Positions 1-5,744 of a stretch of 5,744 nt of DNA are shown in pieces. The notes beneath the pieces are model-generated. The model was not told the origin of the DNA, made no database searches, and worked only from the letters and a program-made list of their open reading frames with translations. The translations under genes were made by a program, and so were the position numbers. The stretch spans positions 1 to 5,744 of the forward strand of contig JAKAXI010000153.1 in NCBI GenBank assembly GCA_021816665.1. The letters run 5' to 3'. The DNA comes from Bacillota bacterium (GTDB lineage: Bacteria; Bacillota; Bacilli; Alicyclobacillales; Alicyclobacillaceae). Within the stretch, counting starts at the first letter, position 1. Each line of letters begins with the position of its first letter.

Positions 1-2492
1 CGGTGCAACTGCCGACTTGGCAGTGAATCTGGCCGTGCATCGACCGGGCCCGCAAACTTCTTGCGAAACCACGTGATTCCCCCGAGGTAGCCTGGGTTGG
101 TGAAGTGGAAAATCGACCACAGCTCTTCGAGGCGGTTTTCAACTGGCGTGCCAGTCAGCGCGATCCGGTGCCTAGCCCGCAGGCTGTGCACCGCTTGAGC
201 CTGCTTTGTGTCCGCATTTTTGATGTTCTGCGCTTCGTCGGCGATGACCGTGTCCCACGCCACCGCCTGCAAGATGTCTGCATCTCGAACTGCGATGGCG
301 TACGTAGTCATGATAAGGTCACAGTTGCGCACGGCATCTGCCAGGCGGTCACCGCCGTCTGGCAGCGGGTCATTGCGCATAGCCCCGTGGTGAACGTGCA
401 CTGTCAAGTCTGGGCTAAACCGGGCAATTTCAGCTCGCCAGTTCTGCAGCAGCGACGTCGGACAGATGAGCAAATGTGGTCCTTGTTGCTCCCTGTTCTC
501 CTTCAAGTTGAGCAGGTACGCGAGGACTTGAATCGTCTTCCCGAGCCCCATGTCGTCCGCAAGGCAAGCCCCGCAACTGAGTTTGCGCAAGTGCAGCAAC
601 CACTCGTACCCGGTCTGCTGGTAGTGGCGCAGTACACCTTGGAAACCACGTGGCGGCAGCACGGGAGCAGGCTTCTCGGCGTCAAGGAAGAACCGCACAA
701 CGCGCGAGACATCCATGGCGTCCTCAGCAAAGTCGACCTCAAGTTCTACCGGTGCGTCTTCTTCGCTCTCCTGACCGATCAACACCGCCCTGGAGAACTC
801 TGCGGCCCCGGCGCTCTTCGCTGTCAAGCCAATGTCGTTCAACTGCGACAAAATGGCCTCGATCGGCACAAGCTTCCACGACCCGCCCAGTCGGACATAC
901 GGCGTGCGCTGGTCAACTAAACGTTCAAATTCCTCGCTTGTGATGATCTCGTCGTCAACCGCGAGCGTCCAGTCAAAATCGATCAACTGATCGGCGTCGA
1001 ACCAGCCCTGACCTCTGTGCAAACCTTGCTTTCTCGTCTGCGCGCGCTCGCGACCGCGGCGCACCTGCACGCGAATGCGCACGTTCGACAAGCGCGTCGC
1101 ATCAAAGTCTGCCGTACGGACAATAAACCCCGCTGCGCGCAGCTTCGGCAAACCGTGCAAAGCAAAGTCTGCAACATCTTCCGGAGCAATCCTGCACCCT
1201 CCAGGCCCCGGTTCCCGGAGGCTCTGCAAAATCGGCTCATAGTGTTCGCCCGCTTCAAGCAAGAGTGGCAAGATCCACTCATCCGGGTGCATCAGTACCT
1301 GACGTCCGACACGGAGTTTGCGAGACTGGTTCGACCACAAGCGCGAGAGTGGGACGCGCTCTGGCCAGATGTTGTGCGCAACGATGTACTGCAACTGCCA
1401 ATCCCCGGTTGGACGGTCCGCAGGCGGCGGCACGACCTCGAACTCCAGGTGACAGTCCGCGCGCCCACTGGTGTCTTCAAGCCACTCTCCTCGCCAGCCT
1501 GTATCGACAAATCCCCGGCTTAGCAACCTGCGCAGGAGCCAACCATCCGCAGCAAACAGCTGGTCTTTTTCATCCAACGCCCAGAGCGCGTTCTGCCAAC
1601 GCGCCATCAGCTCTGCCTCACCGCGGTACAGGACGCGATACGGAGATAAGTTCTCGACTTCAGATTGCGGACTCGCCACAGGCGCCAGGGACGCGCGAAC
1701 ACCGTGATCAACACACTGCCAAAGCCACTTGTCCAATATGCGCACGCCGTGTTGACGTCGCCGCCAGCCAAATTCATGCCGCCAACCTTCTCGCCACACG
1801 TGCTCTGCCTCATCCGCCAGCATCCGGCGCAACCCGCGCAGCGCAGCGCTCGTCCACGCGGGCAGCCAAATTGCCAAGTACGCACTGTCATGTGACAACC
1901 AGCGCGTCCAGCCATCCTCTGCTCCCTCTGCCAAGCGAAAACACATCTCTATCACTTCGTCTGTCTTCAGGTCAGACGGGGCCGCAAACGCGATTACGTC
2001 TTCACACTGCACAAGTTTCTGCGCCAGCCTCGCACCGCGCACGAACAGTGCAAAGGCGCCTGTCACTTGCCAGCCGCCAGGCACCGCCGACTGCGCAGAG
2101 ACATCACTCGAACCCGTGTCTGCTCTCGCAAGGACATTCGCTGCGCGGACAAAGTCATGCATTGTATAGACGGCAGCACCGCCTTCGGTTTCGCGGGCAG
2201 GCTGAATCCCCCCTGCTGTTTCCGCTAACCAGCGCACAACAGCGAGGAGTTTGTCGGAGCGCTGCGAGCGACCATCCGCCTCGTCTGACGCCCACACCTG
2301 TATATACCCAGAGTCGGACCATGTTTCCCCGGGAAGCGCCTCTGCACTCAGCCACAGCGTCGGCTGTTCGCTGCCTGCAAGCGTCCCCCTTGACCCGTGT
2401 CGAGAACCCGTTTCATTCGATTCTGTCCATGAGCCGCTACGCGTTGTCATCACACCCTGCGTGGGCTTCTCTGACGATGCCTGCTGCCCCAT
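1..2492 (-). CDS. Bacterial SNF2/Rad54-family ATPase (DEAD/DEAH-like helicase superfamily 2), 3' end missing
   Basis: The minus strand is open without a stop or frameshift from ATG 2492 to the window edge, giving 830 complete codons. Near the C-terminal end of the visible part are the SNF2 N-lobe motifs in order: a Q-type motif (HYQQTGYEWL, about 623-632), Walker A (ADDMGLGKTIQ, Lys652), motif Ia (CPTSLLQNW, 678-685), Walker B (DEAQNIKN, 752-759, DEAQ rather than DEAH) and motif III (LTGTPVENRLEELWS, 779-793). Residues about 495-545 resemble the bacterial SNF2-associated domain (DUF3670 type). Residues 1-45 are polar and probably disordered; 46-490 are Trp-rich with no motif I know and no CxxC zinc finger or SWIM motif. 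Members are usually over 1000 residues, so the helicase C lobe is cut off by the window. Family knowledge suggests an ATP-driven double-stranded DNA translocase; the cellular role is unknown. ATG 2492 is chosen for its GGAGG 11 bases upstream; an in-frame GTG at 2510 has no such site. Confidence 0.96.
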   Translation of the reverse strand, partial: MGQQASSEKPTQGVMTTRSGSWTESNETGSRHGSRGTLAGSEQPTLWLSAEALPGETWSDSGYIQVWASDEADGRSQRSDKLLAVVRWLAETAGGIQPARETEGGAAVYTMHDFVRAANVLARADTGSSDVSAQSAVPGGWQVTGAFALFVRGARLAQKLVQCEDVIAFAAPSDLKTDEVIEMCFRLAEGAEDGWTRWLSHDSAYLAIWLPAWTSAALRGLRRMLADEAEHVWREGWRHEFGWRRRQHGVRILDKWLWQCVDHGVRASLAPVASPQSEVENLSPYRVLYRGEAELMARWQNALWALDEKDQLFAADGWLLRRLLSRGFVDTGWRGEWLEDTSGRADCHLEFEVVPPPADRPTGDWQLQYIVAHNIWPERVPLSRLWSNQSRKLRVGRQVLMHPDEWILPLLLEAGEHYEPILQSLREPGPGGCRIAPEDVADFALHGLPKLRAAGFIVRTADFDATRLSNVRIRVQVRRGRERAQTRKQGLHRGQGWFDADQLIDFDWTLAVDDEIITSEEFERLVDQRTPYVRLGGSWKLVPIEAILSQLNDIGLTAKSAGAAEFSRAVLIGQESEEDAPVELEVDFAEDAMDVSRVVRFFLDAEKPAPVLPPRGFQGVLRHYQQTGYEWLLHLRKLSCGACLADDMGLGKTIQVLAYLLNLKENREQQGPHLLICPTSLLQNWRAEIARFSPDLTVHVHHGAMRNDPLPDGGDRLADAVRNCDLIMTTYAIAVRDADILQAVAWDTVIADEAQNIKNADTKQAQAVHSLRARHRIALTGTPVENRLEELWSIFHFTNPGYLGGITWFRKKFAGPVDARPDSLPSRQLH

Positions 2493-2503
2493 GTTTGTTT
2501 TTT

Positions 2504-2508
2504 CCTCC
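2504..2508 (-). promoter_or_regulatory. Shine-Dalgarno site of the SNF2 gene
   Basis: On the minus strand GGAGG lies 11 bases before ATG 2492, inside GTGGAGGAAA. The spacing is slightly long. It decides the start, because the in-frame GTG at 2510-2508 overlaps this site and has no purine-rich motif of its own. Confidence 0.7.
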
Positions 2509-2527
2509 ACGTGAAGCCTATTCACTC

Positions 2528-2536
2528 ATCATATCA
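2528..2536 (-). promoter_or_regulatory. Candidate extended -10 promoter for the SNF2 gene
   Basis: The minus strand reads TGATATGAT, a TG-N-TATGAT extended -10 element (5 of 6 matches to TATAAT plus the TG dinucleotide). Transcription would begin near 2521, leaving a leader of about 29 bases that contains the GGAGG site. No good -35 hexamer stands 16-18 bases upstream, which extended -10 promoters can tolerate. A second TATGAT overlaps it at 2533-2538. Prediction from sequence only. Confidence 0.45.
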
Positions 2537-2562
2537 TATTTGCCGCCCACGTCCCGTATCTT
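2534..2562 (+). promoter_or_regulatory. Possible sigma-E-like promoter for ytrHI (weak)
   Basis: TCATATT at 2534-2540 matches the sigma-E -35 consensus KMATATT at all seven positions. Fourteen bases later, CGTATCTT (2555-2562) matches the -10 consensus CATACAMT at only four of eight. B. subtilis ytrHI is under sigma-E, so one is expected here. Against it, the predicted transcript start (about 2569) would fall in the Shine-Dalgarno region, leaving almost no leader. Confidence 0.3.
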
Positions 2563-2567
2563 GAAGT

Positions 2568-2574
2568 GGGAGGG
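2568..2574 (+). promoter_or_regulatory. Shine-Dalgarno site of ytrH
   Basis: GGGAGGG lies 8 bases before ATG 2583, an ideal distance. Another ATG at 2576 is only one base from this site and opens a different frame, the antisense shadow of the SNF2 gene, so 2583 is the real start. Confidence 0.8.
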
Positions 2575-2582
2575 TATGTCCG

Positions 2583-2921
2583 ATGTCTACAAACTCACTG
2601 TTTTTCCACAACATCGTGATCGATTTTTGTGTCGCACTCGGCATGGTCGTAGGCGGTGCGGTACTCGGCGGGATCGCCGCCGTATTTACACATGCAGCTC
2701 CGATGACCACCATGGTGCGACTCGCCGGACAACTAAAAATCTGGGCTCTCGTCAGCACCTTAGGTGGTACCATGGACACCCTGCGCGCCATTGAATCTGG
2801 CGTCCTTGAACGTCAACTCGTCCCGATGGGTAAACAGTTCGCCTACTTGGTAGCGGCGTTTCTCGGATGCCAACTCGGCTACATCGTGATCCGCTGGATG
2901 GCCGGCAATGACCTGCCATGA
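2583..2921 (+). CDS. ytrH: YtrH-family sporulation membrane protein
   Basis: The 112-residue product is a small integral membrane protein with three likely membrane segments: about 11-36 (Gly-rich, ALGMVVGGAVLGGIAAVF), 44-63 and 85-106. The pattern of a Gly-rich first helix, then QLKIWALVSTLGGTMDT and an ending in a third helix, together with the length, fits the YtrH family as I remember it. In B. subtilis YtrH is made in the mother cell under sigma-E and is needed, with YtrI, for efficient sporulation; its biochemical activity is not known. It has a strong GGGAGGG ribosome site and its stop overlaps the start of the next gene as ATGA, so the two are very likely translated in a coupled way. 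The pairing with YtrI supports the assignment more firmly than either protein alone. Confidence 0.9.
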   Translation: MSTNSLFFHNIVIDFCVALGMVVGGAVLGGIAAVFTHAAPMTTMVRLAGQLKIWALVSTLGGTMDTLRAIESGVLERQLVPMGKQFAYLVAAFLGCQLGYIVIRWMAGNDLP

Positions 2922-3373
2922 ACGTGCGCCAAGCCGCTGGATTCCTCTCCTTTGGCATTCTCATTGGGGGCGCGGCCATGAACATCATTCACGGTCATCA
3001 GTTCGAAAACCTCAACCTGCAGATCTCCAGCCTGAAAATGCACTACGACGAAGTGGAACGCGAGAACGCCCAACTCTCCGCGCAACTGCATGAGCCAAAC
3101 CCAGAACCGCTGGTGCAGAGAATTCAGGTTGACGCCAAGGCGCCGGACGGTCCGGCACAGCTGCAGGTGATTCAGTTTGTCCAGCAACAGCTGCAATTCC
3201 TCGAGGGCCGGCGCATTCAGATCCTGATCGACAGTCCTGAACTGCCTACTCACCTGCTGGAAGGGCGCACGGTACTCGTCGACAACCAGGAGTTGACGAT
3301 TCACGTGACGAGTACGATGATTGTCGGGGAAACGCTGTACGTCCACGTCAGCGCTACCTCTCGTTCGCGGTAA
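2918..3373 (+). CDS. ytrI: YtrI-like sporulation membrane protein
   Basis: The 151-residue product has one N-terminal membrane anchor (about 5-24, AAGFLSFGILIGGAAMNII), a heptad-like coiled-coil stretch (about 28-58) and a C-terminal mixed alpha/beta domain (about 66-147) ending in beta-rich ELTIHVTSTMIVG and TLYVHVSA. This bitopic layout, the length, and the position directly after ytrH match YtrI, the partner of YtrH in the sigma-E regulon. The C-terminal domain probably faces the intermembrane space or the mother cell cytoplasm; topology cannot be fixed from sequence. The start ATG overlaps the ytrH stop by four bases and has no clear Shine-Dalgarno of its own, which argues for translational coupling and a roughly matched ratio of the two proteins. 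Sequence similarity within YtrI is low across genera, so the name rests partly on context. Confidence 0.85.
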   Translation: MNVRQAAGFLSFGILIGGAAMNIIHGHQFENLNLQISSLKMHYDEVERENAQLSAQLHEPNPEPLVQRIQVDAKAPDGPAQLQVIQFVQQQLQFLEGRRIQILIDSPELPTHLLEGRTVLVDNQELTIHVTSTMIVGETLYVHVSATSRSR

Positions 3374-3376
3374 AAT
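3371..3376 (+). promoter_or_regulatory. Possible -10 element before yfhH
   Basis: TAAAAT overlaps the ytrI stop codon and matches five of six -10 bases. No recognisable -35 stands 16-18 bases upstream and there is no TG extension. It could give yfhH its own transcript, but read-through from ytrHI is equally possible. Confidence 0.2.
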
Positions 3377-3391
3377 ACACAGCACAGAGCG

Positions 3392-3437
3392 GCGGATGAA
3401 CGCGGAGAATGCGGACTAACCCGCACCGCGGATGAAC
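3392..3437 (+). repeat. Degenerate GCGGANNAA repeats in the ytrI-yfhH gap
   Basis: Four related units follow each other: GCGGATGAAC (3392-3401), GCGGAGAAT (3402-3410), GCGGACTAAC (3411-3420) and, after CCGCACC, a second exact GCGGATGAAC (3428-3437). The first three have a period of 9-10 bases. Read as RNA, CGCGG (3401-3405) plus TGCGG (3410-3414) can pair with CCGCACCGCG (3421-3430), giving a 10-pair stem with a 4-base bulge and a 6-base loop. TGCGG can instead pair with CCGCA at 3437-3441. No U tract follows, so it is not a standard terminator. Confidence 0.6.
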
Positions 3438-3442
3438 CGCAC

Positions 3443-3451
3443 AAGGTGAGG
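3443..3451 (+). promoter_or_regulatory. Shine-Dalgarno site of yfhH
   Basis: AAGGTGAGG lies 6 bases before ATG 3458 and selects that start. The in-frame GTG at 3446 sits inside this site, and ATG 3473 has its AGGAG only 2 bases away, so both are less likely starts. Confidence 0.75.
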
Positions 3452-3457
3452 TATGAA

Positions 3458-3778
3458 ATGGCTGCAGGAGACATGAAATTCAGTGAGATGACGAGCGAAC
3501 AGTTGCAGATGGAGATGGACAAGCTGCAATCAGATGGACAGCGTGCCCACGACGAAGGGCGTTGGAGTGAATACAACGTGCTGATGACGAAGTGGTACCT
3601 TGCCAAATCGTACTTGAACCGCGGAACCATCAAGCTCGAAATTGGCCGGATGTACGACTTGGCGGAGGAGTACGACCGCCTGACCGTGACCAAACTAGTC
3701 GGCGTAATGGCTTGGGGCATCCGAGAGTCGACAGCCGCAGAAGACGCGGTTCCGATTGCCATGCTCGTGCTGCGGTAA
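3458..3778 (+). CDS. yfhH: YfhH-family protein (DUF1811)
   Basis: The 106-residue soluble product matches my recollection of B. subtilis YfhH in length and motifs. An N-terminal helical pair (about 8-54: FSEMTSEQLQMEMDKL, then WSEYNVLMTKWYLAKSYL) is followed by a small beta-rich domain (about 60-104) with LTVTKLVGVMAWGIR and the closing EDAVPIAMLVL. No membrane segment, signal peptide, metal site or catalytic motif is visible. The family is restricted to Bacilli and, as far as I know, has no proven function; the C-terminal half looks like a small beta-barrel fold, which is inference. It follows ytrI by 84 bases, so co-transcription is possible but the repeat-bearing gap may hold its own control. 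The start is set by AAGGTGAGG. The 3' end carries CGTGCTGCGG, which is repeated just after the stop codon. Confidence 0.86.
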   Translation: MAAGDMKFSEMTSEQLQMEMDKLQSDGQRAHDEGRWSEYNVLMTKWYLAKSYLNRGTIKLEIGRMYDLAEEYDRLTVTKLVGVMAWGIRESTAAEDAVPIAMLVLR

Positions 3779-3852
3779 CGCGTGCTGCGGCGACTCGGTA
3801 CCGCCGCAACTCGGTACTGACGCGATTCGTGCTGTGGCAAGGCGTGCGGCGG
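3766..3852 (+). repeat. Short GC-rich direct repeats at the yfhH 3' end
   Basis: CGTGCTGCGG occurs at 3766-3775 (inside the last yfhH codons) and again at 3781-3790, with imperfect copies CGTGCTGTGG at 3828-3837 and CGTGCGGCGG at 3843-3852. ACTCGGTAC is also repeated exactly at 3793-3801 and 3809-3817. GCGGTAA, which contains the yfhH stop codon, recurs near 3849. The pattern suggests local duplication of the gene end. Confidence 0.6.
3786..3808. terminator. Stem-loop between convergent yfhH and kinase genes, possible weak terminator
   Basis: TGCGGCG (3786-3792) and CGCCGCA (3802-3808) form a perfect 7-pair stem around a 9-base loop. It lies 8 bases after the yfhH stop and 51 bases past the kinase stop, where a shared terminator would be expected. 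Neither strand has a T tract after the stem, so it does not meet the usual intrinsic terminator form. The rest of 3779-3859 holds only the short repeats. Confidence 0.3.
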
Positions 3853-3859
3853 TAAGTCG

Positions 3860-5650
3860 CTATGAGGACACTTCACTCACGATGCGCAACTGCTGCGAGT
3901 GTCCGCCCGGGGCTTCTGCGGCAGGCAGAGAGATGGTTACAGTCGTCCCGAGGTTCTCCTCACTAGCGTAGTGAATCTCCCCGAGGTGGCTTTCTATGAT
4001 GCGGTGTGCAACCATCAGGCCAAGACCTGTTCCTGACCCTTTCGTTGTGTAAAAAGGCTCTCCCAGGCGTTCGATCACTTCCTTCGGCATGCCTATCCCC
4101 GTGTCACGCACCACAATGCACGCCTCTCGACCACGCCTTTCCGTAGCAACCGTGATATGCCCACCGTCGAACGCCGCTTCAATCGCGTTTTTGACAATGT
4201 TGATGAGTACCTGTTTGATCTGATTGTTGTCTACTTCCACAAGCAGCGGTTCGACCCCGGCTGTTCCAACAAGCGTAGCGTTCAACTCGATGGCTTGCGG
4301 CTCCATCATCGCAAGCACATCTTGGGTCAGATCGCGCAGGTCAACCAGTGACCGCTTCTCTACTTGCGGTTTTGCGAGCGCAAGCATCTGCCCAGAGACG
4401 AGATGAAGGCGATCGAGTTCCTGTTCCATAATCGCGACGTAACGCTCCGTTGTCGGGTCGTGATCGTTCATCAGTTTGAGGAACCCTTTCAAGGCCGTCA
4501 GTGGGTTGCGGATTTCGTGGGCTACTCCGGCAGCCAGTTCGCCGACTGTCGCCAACTTGTCGGCACGGCGGATGACCTCCTCTGCCATCTGAATCGGCCG
4601 CAGGTCGGTCACGATTGCACAAAAACCTGTCGTTTCGGCCGAGACGACCAGGGGCACCGCTGTGAGTCGCACCGGCAAACTTGCACCGTCGCGATGGCGT
4701 ATCCGCAACTCCATGTTGGACATGATGTCCCCCGCCAACAACTTCGCCATAATATCAACTGCAAGCCCATGATCCTGCTCGAACCACATCTGCCTGCGGT
4801 CTGCCCCGACTAGTTCCGCCTCTGTATAGCCAGTCAACTGCATGTACGCCTGATTGACAAACAGAATCTTTCCCAAGCGGTCAACTGCGCAAATGGCGTC
4901 GGGGTTGTACTCAACGAGCGACCGATACCGTTGTTCGCTCTCCTGCAGCGACTTCTGCGACTCAAGCAACTGCCTGCGCACGCGGCCCGTTTCAACAATC
5001 AGCTCAAGCGTGAGAAACGCGGGGATAATGAGTAAAGTCTGCACAATCGCAGCCGGAAAGAGAGTGTGCAAGTAGGGCTGCAACATGTGCCATCCCCGAC
5101 CAGGGACCTCGACGAGGAAGTACAAAAAAACAAACCCGACCTGGATGGCCGTGGCCGCGAGATTCAAGGCAATGCTTACCCACAACCGCGTGACGGTGGA
5201 AAAGTCGTCAAACCACTTCGAGACAAGCCACGGCGGGATACTGTACACGACCATCGCGATCACGCCGAGACCTGCACCAAGGTGACCTGCATGGAGTCGG
5301 TATACAGCGGCAATGGCCAGTGAGATGAGGCCTGCTCTGCGCTTGCCAAAGAGAAACGAGAGAATCAGTGGGATGCACTTAAAATCCTCCGCTATGCCAA
5401 ACACGTGAACCGGATTCATCTCGAGCAGGATGGCTGACATCCCTCCGTACAGTCCGATCAACGGTGGCGCAAACGGCAGTTTATTGAACGACTTCCGAAA
5501 CGCCCAGAGTTCGTAGATGAGCAGTGGAAGGATAAGGATTCCATAATGGACAAAAAACTCATTTAACAGATGGACCACTCCTGCGCTGATACACAACAAA
5601 TGGTCGAAGTACCGCAAGGCGTGACCAGTAGCCGTGAGAGGTAAGTTCAA
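3860..5650 (-). CDS. KinB-like sporulation-type sensor histidine kinase (5TM sensor, PAS, HisKA, HATPase)
   Basis: The 596-residue product has a multi-span membrane sensor (about 33-222) resembling the LytS/KinB-type 5TM region, with hydrophobic stretches near 36-51, 62-80, 91-117, 122-145, 155-181 and 197-219. A linker helix (223-240) leads to a PAS domain (about 240-352, NPDAICAVDRLGKILFVNQAY). The core is complete: H-box ELAAGVAHEIRNPLTALKGF with His378 as phospho-acceptor, N-box IVKNAIEA (Asn488), G1 DTGIGMP (516-522), F-box GEPFYTT and G2 GSGTGLGL (538-545). The H-box form is typical of B. subtilis KinA-KinE, which phosphorylate Spo0F; KinB is the nearest by its membrane layout, but KinB as I recall it has no PAS. 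No response regulator is adjacent. There is no ATG start: TTG 5650 is used here but lacks a clear Shine-Dalgarno, and CTG 5569 with AGGAG 8 bases upstream is an alternative. The stop is TAG at 3862-3860. The kinase and sporulation-type calls are strong; the exact target is inferred. Confidence 0.94.
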   Translation of the reverse strand: MNLPLTATGHALRYFDHLLCISAGVVHLLNEFFVHYGILILPLLIYELWAFRKSFNKLPFAPPLIGLYGGMSAILLEMNPVHVFGIAEDFKCIPLILSFLFGKRRAGLISLAIAAVYRLHAGHLGAGLGVIAMVVYSIPPWLVSKWFDDFSTVTRLWVSIALNLAATAIQVGFVFLYFLVEVPGRGWHMLQPYLHTLFPAAIVQTLLIIPAFLTLELIVETGRVRRQLLESQKSLQESEQRYRSLVEYNPDAICAVDRLGKILFVNQAYMQLTGYTEAELVGADRRQMWFEQDHGLAVDIMAKLLAGDIMSNMELRIRHRDGASLPVRLTAVPLVVSAETTGFCAIVTDLRPIQMAEEVIRRADKLATVGELAAGVAHEIRNPLTALKGFLKLMNDHDPTTERYVAIMEQELDRLHLVSGQMLALAKPQVEKRSLVDLRDLTQDVLAMMEPQAIELNATLVGTAGVEPLLVEVDNNQIKQVLINIVKNAIEAAFDGGHITVATERRGREACIVVRDTGIGMPKEVIERLGEPFYTTKGSGTGLGLMVAHRIIESHLGEIHYASEENLGTTVTISLPAAEAPGGHSQQLRIVSEVSS

Positions 5651-5744
5651 GGCAAAGACAAGTTCACGGCCTAGCTTAGCACAAATTCTGCGAAACTTTC
5701 ATAGCGACACCCGTGTCGCTGCAGCGAGGTGGGCGGCGGTTCGG
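5651..5744. other. Upstream region of the kinase gene; no gene assigned
   Basis: This 94-base edge segment has no supported gene. On the minus strand the frame of the kinase is closed by TGA at 5701-5699. That same stop could end an upstream gene entering from outside (last residues HLAAATRVSL), which would put the kinase about 48 bases behind it, but only 14 codons are visible. I found no convincing sigma-A or sigma-H promoter here. Confidence 0.4.
5703..5720. repeat. Perfect 8+8 inverted repeat upstream of the kinase
   Basis: AGCGACAC (5703-5710) and GTGTCGCT (5713-5720) are exact inverted copies separated by CC. The site lies 52 bases before the TTG start of the kinase. Such compact dyads suit either a dimeric repressor operator or a short RNA hairpin. 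No T tract follows on either strand, so a standard terminator is unlikely. Confidence 0.55.

Noticed and set aside
105..920. A 271-codon open frame on the plus strand
   Set aside because: It lies wholly opposite the SNF2 ATPase motifs and has no recognisable domain; a shadow of GC-rich coding DNA.
1265..2794. A 509-codon open frame on the plus strand
   Set aside because: It is antisense to the SNF2 gene and continues into ytrH in another frame. Its product is Arg/Ser/Pro/His-rich with no domain, while the minus strand encodes clear SNF2 motifs in an unbroken frame.
2879..3385. A 168-codon open frame on the minus strand opposite ytrI
   Set aside because: It is antisense to the YtrI anchor and coiled coil, with no ribosome site or domain.
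3301..3876. A 191-codon open frame on the minus strand opposite ytrI and yfhH
   Set aside because: It is antisense to two recognised proteins and starts inside the end of the kinase gene. Its Ser/Arg-rich translation shows no family.
5676..5702. An eight-codon leader peptide (MKVSQNLC, minus strand) before the kinase gene
   Set aside because: It has no Shine-Dalgarno, no run of a single regulatory amino acid and no attenuator after it.
1..5744. CRISPR array, insertion sequence, tRNA or phage attachment site
   Set aside because: I saw no regularly spaced long repeats, transposase, terminal inverted repeats or tRNA-like cloverleaf. The repeats present are 7-10 bases long and local.

Overview
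The window looks like chromosomal DNA from an endospore-forming member of the Bacillota (class Bacilli). The sequence shows a YtrH/YtrI sporulation membrane pair, a YfhH-family protein, a KinB-like sporulation-type histidine kinase and strong purine-rich Shine-Dalgarno sites. The DNA is fairly GC-rich for this group, which would suit an Alicyclobacillus/Tumebacillus-like lineage, but that placement is inference and weak. There are no rRNA or tRNA genes, CRISPR arrays, transposases or phage genes.

Layout. Positions 1-2492 (minus) hold the first 830 codons of a large bacterial SNF2/Rad54-type ATPase. Its 3' end, with the second RecA-like lobe, lies outside the window. A short divergent region (2493-2582) separates it from ytrH (2583-2921, plus), which overlaps ytrI (2918-3373) by ATGA. 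After an 84-base GC-rich repeat-bearing gap comes yfhH (3458-3778, plus). A second repeat-bearing gap (3779-3859) separates yfhH from a convergent histidine kinase gene (3860-5650, minus) with a KinB/LytS-like membrane sensor, a PAS domain and a complete HisKA/HATPase core. The last 94 bases are the kinase upstream region and contain a perfect 8+8 inverted repeat.

How the genes relate. The kinase resembles those that feed phosphate into Spo0A through the sporulation phosphorelay. YtrH and YtrI belong to the sigma-E (mother cell) membrane programme that follows. YfhH has no firmly known role. The SNF2 protein is probably a DNA translocase acting in chromosome or repair functions and need not be linked to the others. 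No response regulator gene is present, so the kinase appears to be an orphan, as phosphorelay kinases usually are.

I did not find a convincing new biological system. The points most worth checking are the helically phased GCGGANNAA repeats and alternative hairpins just before yfhH, the overlapping divergent promoters between the SNF2 gene and ytrH, and the start codon of the kinase, which lacks an ordinary ATG start.
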